From the NCBI GenBank assembly GCA_021107495.1, contig JAIOSR010000489.1, positions 1 to 6,201 of the forward strand: 6,201 bases of DNA, written 5' to 3'. The number at the start of each line of letters is the position of its first letter. Position 1 is the first letter of the stretch. This document shows, in pieces, positions 1 through 4,961 of the stretch. The notes beneath the pieces were generated by a model. The model was not told the origin of the DNA and searched no databases. It saw nothing but the letters and a program-made list of their open reading frames with translations. The stretch is from Desulfobacterales bacterium. GTDB lineage: Bacteria > Desulfobacterota > DSM-4660 > Desulfatiglandales > Desulfatiglandaceae. Position numbers and translations under genes: made by a program.

Positions 1-199
1 CTACGTTCATATTATCGTAATTATTAAGTCTTTCACTCGACCCCTTGACCCCTGGAATCCTTGAATCCTGATCATCGATCAACTAATTGGGAGATGATCC
101 TTCAAGAAGGATTACATACATGTAACTAAAAGTGGATTCCAGTATGGGTAAGGGTTTAAAATAAGACATTTTTCTATACATTCAATGTGACAGACGAAA
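1..199. other. Non-coding left flank with small palindromes and a short degenerate repeat
   Basis: No credible gene was seen here. Around 41-76 there is a degenerate tandem of CCTTGA/CCTGGA-like units with a period of about 8-9 bp. TGATC and GATCA arms flank ATC at 69-81. At 97-112 the arms ATCCTTC and GAAGGAT enclose AA, and TTACAT/ATGTAA pair around AC at 112-125. The hairpins lie downstream of the leftward tunR-mazF-relic unit, but none is followed by a T-run on the minus strand, so I do not call a terminator. The stretch 120-199 may be decayed remainder of the mazF relic, but no frame shows convincing similarity. Confidence 0.4.
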
Positions 200-298
200 T
201 TAAATAAAAGGGGGCCTGCGACACACCTGTACATGGCCGGATCGGGGATCAAATGTGATTCTCATTATGTCCCCCTGTCTGGGAATATATGCAGGCAT
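200..298 (-). pseudogene. mazF/pemK-type toxin relic (N-terminal fragment)
   Basis: This 32-codon minus-strand ORF starts at ATG 296-298 and ends at TAA 200-202. Its protein reads like the first strand-loop of MazF/PemK endoribonucleases: residues 4-12 (YIPRQGDIM) match the family's Y-x-P-x-x-GD start, and residues 16-29 (FDPRSGHVQVCRRP) match its FDP-x-x-G-x-EQ-x-G-x-RP element. The family is normally about 110 residues, so roughly 80 are missing after the stop. The Glu expected before Gln24 is Val23, and the Gly expected two residues after that Gln is Cys26, which fits decay. A strong Shine-Dalgarno (AAGGAGG, 307-313) sits 8 nt before the ATG, so the start region is intact. It begins 30 bp after the tunR stop on the same strand. 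No mazE-like antitoxin is visible. The fragment call is fairly secure; an active product is unlikely. Confidence 0.7.
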
Positions 299-328
299 CC
301 ACCAAACCTCCTTACCCACCGCCGGTCT

Positions 329-1444
329 TCATTCGGCATGCAGCACCACGGAAAAACAGTTGAATAGCGCCCAGACCTTATCACCGTCCTTGAGTCCGAG
401 GTGTCGGCTGCCTTCCGTACTTACAATTGAACAAAGCTCGGTCCCGTCCGAAATGCGTACCACATACTCTGAGTTGACCTTGCCCTTATTAATCCGTACG
501 ATAACGCCGTTAAATCTGTTCTCGGCGCTACATTCGGGTTCTTCAGCCATTTTCTGTAAAATGACCCAAGGGGCTTTGACTTCAGCCGTTATCAGCTCTC
601 CCTCTTTCAAACCGAGCTGCTCCAAACTGTCGTTAGTAATCATCGTGGTTACCTTGTAACCGCCGATCGTAGCTAATTCCACCCAAGCCTGGATGTCTCC
701 CTGCTTGATCACTTGGATTTTACCGAAAAAGGAGTTGCGGGCGCTTGTTTTACGTGAGGATTCCCTGTCCATGAACAATTTCGTTACCCGCCGAATTTCG
801 TCCTCGGAAAAAGAGACAAAGGCCGTGGTCAGATTGGGTGTTGAATGACCTAAAAGCATTTGAACGGCAGGCAACGGCATGTTGCTTTTCATCAACTCAA
901 CGGCCCGCGCCTTGCGGATCATCTCCGGGCCTCCCAAGTGCTTGGAAAATCCGCACGCCATAGCGCGTTCGTAGAATTTCCGCCTTACAAAGCCGGGATC
1001 GACGTCGAGCAAATGCCCTAAAGAGTCTCTGAAAGCCGGATCTGCGAGTGTTGATTCGATTTCACGAGATAGGGCTTCCGAAATTTGAACTTGCCTGGGG
1101 TTTGGCTCAATGCCTGAGTCCGCATTGCGAAAAAGAACCGATTGTTGATCATGATTGATATCATAAAACGGATCAAGGGCCAAAACTTCATTTAACTTGG
1201 CTCCAGTGTAGCGAATTAGCAAAAAAATGAGTAAAATTCGCCTGCGAGACAAGCGAACGTCCCTGCGTGCTGATCCCTCAACCCATTCACGAAATGATTT
1301 CTCCAACCGATTGATTTGAACCGTATCCAGGCATTGGGCCTCATCCGGCGCGGACACAATGCGCCCGTGATTCATACCCTTCGGCATTGACAGCGGCTGA
1401 TGGGACCACCCTTTAAATTTCGAATCTTTTTTTATGGAATCCAT
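329..1444 (-). CDS. tunR: TunR-type tungstate/molybdate-responsive regulator (inactive Xer-like recombinase domain plus two TOBE domains)
   Basis: This 371-residue protein combines a tyrosine-recombinase-like domain (about 35-225) with two Mop/TOBE oxyanion-binding domains (about 236-299 and 308-369), the architecture known for TunR of sulfate reducers. In recombinases the first catalytic Arg follows TGL; here the motif is TGAK, giving Lys83. The HxLR box reads EMIR, so His becomes Glu174 while Arg177 is kept. LGH (His200) is kept, but the nucleophilic Tyr is Phe209 (TTAFVSF). Strand cleavage is therefore not expected, and the domain should act only in DNA binding. The TOBE repeats resemble those of ModE and should bind tungstate or molybdate. 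The gene is divergent from the TSUP gene at 1637; an AAAGG ribosome-binding site lies 5 nt before the ATG at 1442-1444. No good promoter of its own was identified. Family members either activate modABC or repress TSUP genes; the neighbour suggests the latter. Confidence 0.87.
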   Translation of the reverse strand: MDSIKKDSKFKGWSHQPLSMPKGMNHGRIVSAPDEAQCLDTVQINRLEKSFREWVEGSARRDVRLSRRRILLIFLLIRYTGAKLNEVLALDPFYDINHDQQSVLFRNADSGIEPNPRQVQISEALSREIESTLADPAFRDSLGHLLDVDPGFVRRKFYERAMACGFSKHLGGPEMIRKARAVELMKSNMPLPAVQMLLGHSTPNLTTAFVSFSEDEIRRVTKLFMDRESSRKTSARNSFFGKIQVIKQGDIQAWVELATIGGYKVTTMITNDSLEQLGLKEGELITAEVKAPWVILQKMAEEPECSAENRFNGVIVRINKGKVNSEYVVRISDGTELCSIVSTEGSRHLGLKDGDKVWALFNCFSVVLHAE

Positions 1445-1548
1445 ATGACCTTTCTATGCGACAGTCTCCCGGCCCCTTCGGGAAAGCTTCTTCTCGGACG
1501 TGTCCAATACATCTGTTCGTTCTATTAAGCAATATGGTAAAAATCTCT

Positions 1549-1577
1549 TTGACATCAGATCGGCGTCCTGCTATAGA
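1549..1577 (+). promoter_or_regulatory. Sigma70-type promoter of the TSUP transporter gene
   Basis: A perfect -35 box, TTGACA (1549-1554), is followed by a 17-nt spacer and the -10 box TATAGA (1572-1577, 5 of 6 matches). Transcription would start near 1584, leaving a leader of about 50 nt before the ATG at 1637. The -10 box lies inside the left arm of the inverted repeat at 1573-1604, so a protein bound there would block the polymerase. This is read directly from sequence; no transcript start is known. Confidence 0.8.
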
Positions 1578-1604
1578 CACGTTAATTATCTTTTTCGTGT
1601 CTAT
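1573..1604 (+). promoter_or_regulatory. Predicted TunR operator (32-bp inverted repeat)
   Basis: Perfect 9-bp arms ATAGACACG (1573-1581) and CGTGTCTAT (1596-1604) flank a 14-bp AT-rich centre. Two arms around an AT-rich centre within about 30 bp resemble a Xer recombination site, fitting a regulator whose DNA-binding domain derives from XerC/D, and the reported TunR motif is about 30 bp. The site covers the -10 box and the predicted first 20 transcribed bases of the TSUP gene, a repressor position. Assignment to TunR is inference from adjacency, size and symmetry. Confidence 0.75.
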
Positions 1605-1636
1605 TTGTCAAACCGTAATTTCGTAAGGAGTCCGTG

Positions 1637-2590
1637 ATGCTGTTTCAAACCGCCGGCATCGAAGTCGTACCCTGGATTCCGCCACTGGTGGCTTTTGCGA
1701 TTTCGTTTTTCACGTCTATGGGGGGCATATCGGGAGCTTTCCTTCTATTGCCTTTCCAGATGTCGTTTTTAGGGTACACGAATCCATCGGTCAGTGCCAC
1801 TAATCAGCTATTCAACATTGTAGCCATCCCCAGCGGTGTGTATCGCTATTGTAAGGAAGGCCGAATGGTTTGGCCCCTGACGTGGGTTGTTGTGGCAGGC
1901 ACCCTGCCGGGAGTGTTCATCGGCGCTATCCTGCGTGTGGAATATCTCCCCGATCCCAAGTCTTTTAAAATCTTTGCCGCCGGGGTACTCCTGTATATAG
2001 GTGTAAAGATGCTCCGCGACCTTTTGAGAAAAAATGCGGGCGTCACAGACAAGAATAACATTGAAAAACGCTTTCAGGAAATGGTGCGTAATTATCCCAC
2101 AAAGGCAGCCAAATCGAAAAAGGCTGAAAACGATCCCCTGCCGGCCGTCAAGGTCACCCATTTCAACCTGAAACGGCTTGGGTATACGTTTTACGGAGAA
2201 CAGTTCGATGTCTCTTTTTGGGGAATTTTCGCACTCAGATTAATAGTCGGCATCGTGGGCGGCATTTACGGCATCGGCGGAGGATCGATCATCGCTCCCT
2301 TTTTCGTCACTTTCTTCAAGTTGCCGGTTTATACCGTGGCCGGAGCGGCTCTGATGGGAACCTTTGTCACTTCGTTGGCCGGTGTCGCCTTCTACCAGGC
2401 CATCGCGCCGTTCTATCCGAACATGTCGGTGGCTCCGGACTGGCTTCTGGGGGTTTTGTTCGGACTGGGGGGAATGGCGGGAATGTATCTCGGAGCGCGT
2501 TGTCAGAAATTTGTCCCGGCCAAGGCCATTAAGTGGATGCTGGCCGGCATCATCGTCTTTACCGCCATAAAGTATGTGGCCGCCTCTTGA
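1637..2590 (+). CDS. TSUP (TauE/SafE) family anion transporter
   Basis: This integral membrane protein of the sulfite/organosulfonate exporter (TSUP) superfamily is 317 residues from the ATG at 1637. A GTG at 1634 is in frame, but the AAGGAG at 1625-1630 is 3 nt from GTG and 6 nt from ATG, so ATG is preferred. The protein has two hydrophobic halves. The first (about 15-130) contains the SMGGISGAFLLLP segment; the second (about 195-317) contains GGIYGIGGGSIIAPFF (about 208-223), the signature loop of the family. A hydrophilic, Lys-rich loop (about 130-190) separates them, longer than in the shortest family members. Substrates of the family are anions such as sulfite or sulfonates; next to tunR a role in export or exchange of an oxyanion such as molybdate, tungstate or sulfur oxyanions is plausible but unproven. 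Its 3' end overlaps the convergent Fic gene by 88 bp. Confidence 0.92.
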   Translation: MLFQTAGIEVVPWIPPLVAFAISFFTSMGGISGAFLLLPFQMSFLGYTNPSVSATNQLFNIVAIPSGVYRYCKEGRMVWPLTWVVVAGTLPGVFIGAILRVEYLPDPKSFKIFAAGVLLYIGVKMLRDLLRKNAGVTDKNNIEKRFQEMVRNYPTKAAKSKKAENDPLPAVKVTHFNLKRLGYTFYGEQFDVSFWGIFALRLIVGIVGGIYGIGGGSIIAPFFVTFFKLPVYTVAGAALMGTFVTSLAGVAFYQAIAPFYPNMSVAPDWLLGVLFGLGGMAGMYLGARCQKFVPAKAIKWMLAGIIVFTAIKYVAAS

Positions 2591-3123
2591 AGAGCCTTCA
2601 GATATCTTCTTCTCAATTCACTCGGACTCGACAAATCCCTTGTACCCCAGGTGAACGGTGAGCCGTGAAGGACGTTCTCTAAAAAAATATTCGCCATCAG
2701 ACGTGCGTGGCGGCCGTTGCCATTAGGAAAGGGATGAATCCACACCAGCCGATGATGAAAACGCACCGCCATTTCCTCCGGAGATTCATTTTGAGTTTGT
2801 ATCCATATCGGGACATCATCGCACATATTTTGGAGACACATCGGCACCTGATGCCATGACACACCAATGTTCTTATCAGACCGACGAAATTTCCCTGCCC
2901 ATTTCCAGACATTATCAAACATTCTTTTATGCAGCTGCTTGATGAACTGCTCATTGAAAATATTTTTTGGTTTTGTCTTCTCTATCCAAGCGAACGCCTC
3001 AACTATGTTGTCTTGTTCCCATCGATTCAGTTCACCCTGCGTCGTTATGTGGGTGAGCAGCAAACCTTCCGTCTCATCCGGATCAATAGGGGTAGCTCCC
3101 TCGGGATATTTGACGTCAATCAT
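2503..3123 (-). CDS. Fic-domain protein, 'mobile mystery protein B' type, with altered C-terminus
   Basis: This 206-residue protein matches the Fic family member always found beside 'mobile mystery protein A'. Fic enzymes transfer AMP or related groups to target-protein hydroxyls and often act as toxins. The active-site motif is HPFPNGNGRHAR (130-141), with catalytic His130 and nucleotide-binding GNGR; the usual Asp/Glu is Asn134, a change also tolerated in Doc-type motifs. A flap region KNIGVSWHQVP (84-94) precedes it. The N-terminal segment HITTQGELNRWEQDNI (25-40) is typical of this subfamily and holds TxxxE with Glu31. Homology seems to stop at ALQEA (177-181); the family normally continues with a short acidic tail and a final helix, while here about 25 residues read antisense through the end of the TSUP gene. 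The gene start overlaps the upstream HTH gene by 8 bp (ATGATTGA), so translation is probably coupled. Activity after loss of the tail is uncertain. Confidence 0.88.
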   Translation of the reverse strand: MIDVKYPEGATPIDPDETEGLLLTHITTQGELNRWEQDNIVEAFAWIEKTKPKNIFNEQFIKQLHKRMFDNVWKWAGKFRRSDKNIGVSWHQVPMCLQNMCDDVPIWIQTQNESPEEMAVRFHHRLVWIHPFPNGNGRHARLMANIFLENVLHGSPFTWGTRDLSSPSELRRRYLKALQEAATYFMAVKTMMPASIHLMALAGTNF

Positions 3124-3580
3124 GCTTGTTCCACAAAGTTGAAGGCAGCGTACGTATTAGTTCATCAACCAAGTTCGATAATGCTTGATCGTTCTCGGTC
3201 CTGCTGAGAGCCTGGTTCTCCAAGCTCATGGTTTGGGAAGCATGGGCGAGACGCTGGATAGCGACTTGTTTCGCCTGACGGGCTACAGTCTCTTCCAGAC
3301 TTGTACGCGGCACGAATCCATAGACAAATACGCAATCGAGACACTCTGCGATTCTGCGCATGGTCTTGATAGTGACCGAGCCCGCCAACTCTTCTTTCTC
3401 GATACGCGCCACAGCTTGCTGAGCGACATCGAGTCGATAGGCCAATTGCCTGGCCGTCATCCCCAGCGCGTCACGTATAGCCCGAATCCAACCTTTCGGA
3501 GGTACTGAAACGTTAAGCAGGGGGCTAAAACGTTTTAGTGAAGCATCAAGTTGTTCTCTAATCAATTTTTTCTTATTCAT
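3116..3580 (-). CDS. XRE-type HTH protein, 'mobile mystery protein A' (probable Fic antitoxin and autoregulator)
   Basis: This 154-residue protein carries a lambda-repressor-like helix-turn-helix at about 31-88 (WIRAIRDALGMTARQLAYRL, then DVAQQAVARIEKEE). It matches the partner conventionally called mobile mystery protein A, encoded just upstream of the Fic protein, as here. The start at ATG 3578-3580 is preceded by a GAAGTGAG ribosome-binding site. After the HTH comes a helical tail; residues 117-122 read TMSLEN, which fits the (S/T)xxxE(G/N) motif by which an inhibitory helix blocks ATP binding in Fic proteins. The protein could therefore both repress the operon and inhibit the Fic enzyme. 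Three matching palindromes upstream (3635-3716) support autoregulation. The family name and pairing are established; antitoxin function here is inference. Confidence 0.88.
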   Translation of the reverse strand: MNKKKLIREQLDASLKRFSPLLNVSVPPKGWIRAIRDALGMTARQLAYRLDVAQQAVARIEKEELAGSVTIKTMRRIAECLDCVFVYGFVPRTSLEETVARQAKQVAIQRLAHASQTMSLENQALSRTENDQALSNLVDELIRTLPSTLWNKHD

Positions 3581-3632
3581 AATCTCACTTCTTTAAATTC
3601 AAGGGGCTATATATTCTGTCCAACCACAGGCA

Positions 3633-3661
3633 ATACAACATATATATTGTGTCGATGTCAA
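3633..3661 (-). promoter_or_regulatory. Probable promoter of the HTH-Fic operon
   Basis: On the minus strand a perfect TTGACA (3661 to 3656) is followed after 17 nt by TTGTAT (3638 to 3633), or after 18 nt by TGTATT; both -10 candidates are weak (3 and 4 of 6 matches). The -35 lies between operator copies 1 and 2 and the -10 falls in copy 1, so bound repressor would hide it. The leader to the ATG would be about 45 nt. Confidence 0.5.
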
Positions 3662-3716
3662 TAAAAAACAATATATATATTGTATAATAATCCATATTTT
3701 ACAATATTTATGTTGT
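3635..3716. promoter_or_regulatory. Array of three 16-bp operator-like palindromes, 33 bp apart
   Basis: Copy 1 is ACAACATATATATTGT at 3635-3650, copy 2 is ACAATATATATATTGT at 3668-3683 and copy 3 is ACAATATTTATGTTGT at 3701-3716. Copy 2 is a perfect palindrome; copies 1 and 3 depart from symmetry in a few positions. Start-to-start spacing is exactly 33 bp in both intervals, about three helical turns, so bound dimers would sit on nearly the same DNA face. The sites lie 55-136 bp upstream of the HTH gene and overlap its likely promoter. The HTH protein is the obvious candidate ligand. Confidence 0.72.
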
Positions 3717-3927
3717 ATTTTACGTGTTTATGTCTAGCATTGAACATATAGCAGGCGGCAAATTTGCCGGTATGGACAGTTGAACAAATTCCGCCATAAT
3801 TCTATAAAATCAAGCCATTACCAGTTTAAAAACCTCATATTGAAATTGAAAAATACGGAAACTGCTTTTCTTGCCACGGCGTATTCTGTTGACGAAGACG
3901 GATGACTTCTCACAACCACCCCTTAAT

Positions 3928-3978
3928 CCGGGCTAAAAGGAGTAACGGTGTCTTTTCAGCACATCCAGTTTAGCCCGG
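3928..3978. repeat. 10-bp perfect inverted repeat with a 31-nt loop
   Basis: CCGGGCTAAA (3928-3937) is repeated inverted as TTTAGCCCGG (3969-3978). No T-run follows on either strand, so it is not a standard terminator. It does not fit an attC site because RYYYAAC and GTTRRRY ends are absent at the expected distances. The left arm abuts the AAGGAG at 3937-3942, so in a plus-strand RNA the pairing could affect that ribosome-binding site. Confidence 0.6.
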
Positions 3979-4013
3979 TGTTTGGGCTTGAATTAGATGG
4001 TTTTAATAAATAA
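3948..4013 (+). CDS. Possible 21-residue small ORF
   Basis: A GTG (3948-3950) follows a good Shine-Dalgarno, AAGGAG (3937-3942), by 5 nt and opens a 21-codon frame ending at TAA 4011-4013. The peptide (starting MSFQHIQFSPVFG if GTG initiates) is not recognised. It may be a leader peptide, a remnant of a lost gene or chance. The only evidence is the ribosome-binding site and its position over the inverted repeat. Confidence 0.15.
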   Translation: MSFQHIQFSPVFGLELDGFNK

Positions 4014-4042
4014 TTCGTAAAATCTCTCGTAATAGAATAAGA

Positions 4043-4351
4043 CTAGCCAAATTTCCTGCTTGAATAAATTAGACCGATATAGCCAATTGCAATCACAGGG
4101 ATGAATATTGAAATAATATCTTGTGGTTCTAAGAATGAGCCGGATTTTAATTTTATTATGATAACAATGCAGATTACTAGAACTATACTACTTATCCCAC
4201 TAATAACAAAGCATGATTTGTGAGATTTATTTTTTCTATACTCCTCAAGAACGCCTTTTAATTTAGGCACAGGAAATGATATCAAGTGAGGAATCCCAAG
4301 GAAAATTATGGCTATTAACATTTCAATCGTTATTCTTATGAAGTAGTTCAT
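4043..4351 (-). CDS. Small hypothetical membrane protein, probable integron cassette gene
   Basis: This 102-residue protein has three predicted membrane helices at about 7-26, 46-67 and 78-97. A short basic loop (KLKGVLEEYRKNKSHK, 30-45) lies between the first two, and the end is basic (SSRKFG). I do not recognise the family. The gene is distinctly AT-rich compared with the genes on both sides, suggesting separate origin. It starts 50 nt after the predicted cassette boundary at 4401/4402, as expected of a cassette gene that lacks its own promoter. No clear Shine-Dalgarno precedes the ATG at 4349-4351, and a stop closes the frame just upstream. No attC site was found after its stop codon, so this may be the last or a damaged cassette. 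Confidence 0.6.
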   Translation of the reverse strand: MNYFIRITIEMLIAIIFLGIPHLISFPVPKLKGVLEEYRKNKSHKSCFVISGISSIVLVICIVIIIKLKSGSFLEPQDIISIFIPVIAIGYIGLIYSSRKFG

Positions 4352-4395
4352 TCGCCGATCACGGAAAATATTTCAAAACCAATCAAGATCAGGAT

Positions 4396-4452
4396 TCTTA
4401 ACGGATAAGCTAATCGGTTGCCCTGGCAACCCGCTGAAGCGATAGGTTGGGT
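4396..4452 (-). other. attC-like recombination site ending the VIT-gene cassette
   Basis: Read on the minus strand, R'' is ACCCAAC (4452 to 4446), fitting RYYYAAC. R' is GTTAAGA (4402 to 4396), fitting GTTRRR with the last base off consensus. The total length is 57 nt. Between them lies a strong GGTTGCC/GGCAACC stem (4416-4431), flanked by a GCT/AGC pairing with an imperfect internal loop. It follows the VIT-family stop codon by a few bases. It is less regular than the site at 4956-5011, but its R'' exactly complements the cassette's own start. Confidence 0.68.
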
Positions 4453-4961
4453 GCCGGTTCATGCTCCAAGTGTAGCCACCCAGTCACCAACCAAATGGGT
4501 GATGGCAATTACAATAATGGCTATCAGAACATGTTCGCCTACGATCTTCCACGCTCGTTCACCCTTTGCTTTTGCCATTAAGTAGCTCAGAACCGAAAGG
4601 ATAGCTAATCCCCACACAAGGGAAACGATGATGGCCGTCAAAAGAGGCAAAAGTAAAACAGGCACCACGAACGTTAAGGAGAAGACAAACTTTGTCATGA
4701 ACGTTGCGATAGTGGCACCCCAGATTTGCCTTGTCGTATGAACGTTTTTTGATTCCTCTGAGACATGAATGCCAAGAGCATCCGAGAAGGCGTCGGCGAT
4801 GGCGATAGTAAAAATACCTCCGAGAACGACCATTTTTGACCCTGTTCCAGAGTGTAGGCCCACCATCAGCCCAAGGGTGGTAATGACGGCCGATGTGAGT
4901 CCGAACGAAATCCCAGTGCGTAATGAATCTTTCATATGTGTGTCCTCATCTTAGCACCCAA
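4402..4961 (-). mobile_element. Integron gene cassette (560 bp) carrying a VIT/CCC1-family gene
   Basis: The predicted cassette runs from the G^TT cleavage point of the right attC-like site (4962/4961) to that of the left one (4402/4401). Its start, GTTGGGTGC including the flanking G, is perfectly complementary over 9 nt to its R'' end GCACCCAAC (4454 to 4446). That match is expected because both halves form one attC stem when the cassette is circular. It holds one gene filling most of its length, in the usual orientation, with only 26 nt before the start codon and no room for a typical promoter. No integrase is in the window. Confidence 0.75.
4459..4935 (-). CDS. Short VIT1/CCC1-family membrane protein (possible iron/manganese transporter)
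   Basis: This 158-residue protein carries the start of the VIT1/CCC1 family: GISFGLTSAVITTLGLMVGL (8-27) and DAFSDALGIHVSEES (48-62). Five membrane segments are predicted at about 8-27, 35-55, 77-95, 97-120 and 133-153. Family members such as yeast Ccc1 and plant VIT1 move Fe2+ or Mn2+ across membranes. This one is shorter than the usual 230-250 residues: the loop after segment 2 (about 58-72) is too short for the glutamate-rich metal-binding domain of VIT1. Short versions are known in prokaryotes but their transport role is not settled. GAGG about 8 nt before the ATG supports the start at 4935. It is the only gene of its cassette and probably relies on read-through from the right. Confidence 0.85.
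   Translation of the reverse strand: MKDSLRTGISFGLTSAVITTLGLMVGLHSGTGSKMVVLGGIFTIAIADAFSDALGIHVSEESKNVHTTRQIWGATIATFMTKFVFSLTFVVPVLLLPLLTAIIVSLVWGLAILSVLSYLMAKAKGERAWKIVGEHVLIAIIVIAITHLVGDWVATLGA

Larger units (their letters stand above)
3581..4042. other. AT-rich intergenic region between the HTH-Fic operon and the cassette genes
   Basis: This 462-bp stretch holds the HTH-Fic promoter and operator array (3633-3716), a perfect 14-bp palindrome CGGCAAATTTGCCG (3756-3769), a 10-bp inverted repeat (3928-3937 and 3969-3978) and a possible 21-codon ORF (3948-4013). No full gene is visible in 3717-4042. The distal end of the cassette array should lie here, but no convincing attC site was found, so the boundary between cassette DNA and the HTH-Fic module is undefined. 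Confidence 0.6.

Noticed and set aside
97..112. Intrinsic terminator for the tunR unit
   Set aside because: The hairpin has a very small loop and no T-run follows it on the minus strand.
255..659. Plus-strand ORF of 134 codons
   Set aside because: It is antisense to tunR and the mazF relic, with low-complexity Ser/Leu/Pro content and no family features.
329..1444. Active phage or integron integrase
   Set aside because: The nucleophilic Tyr and other catalytic residues are replaced, and two TOBE domains are fused to it; it also stands in the divergent arrangement of a regulator.
1808..2161. Minus-strand ORF inside the TSUP gene
   Set aside because: It is a shadow of a strongly conserved membrane-protein gene and has no ribosome-binding site or recognisable domain.
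2218..2570. Plus-strand alternative-frame ORFs in the TSUP gene
   Set aside because: They are Arg/Ser-rich out-of-frame readings of the GGIYGIGGG region.
3512..3518. GTTRRRY-like core site (GTTAAGC)
   Set aside because: It lies in the coding sequence of the HTH gene and has no partner at attC distance.
3525..3538. 14-bp palindrome CTAAAACGTTTTAG as an operator
   Set aside because: It encodes conserved-looking residues in the N-terminus of the HTH protein and does not match the upstream operator array; probably chance.
4416..4431. Rho-independent terminator after the VIT-family gene
   Set aside because: The strong GGTTGCC/GGCAACC stem lacks a T-run and is better explained as the inner stem of an attC-like site.
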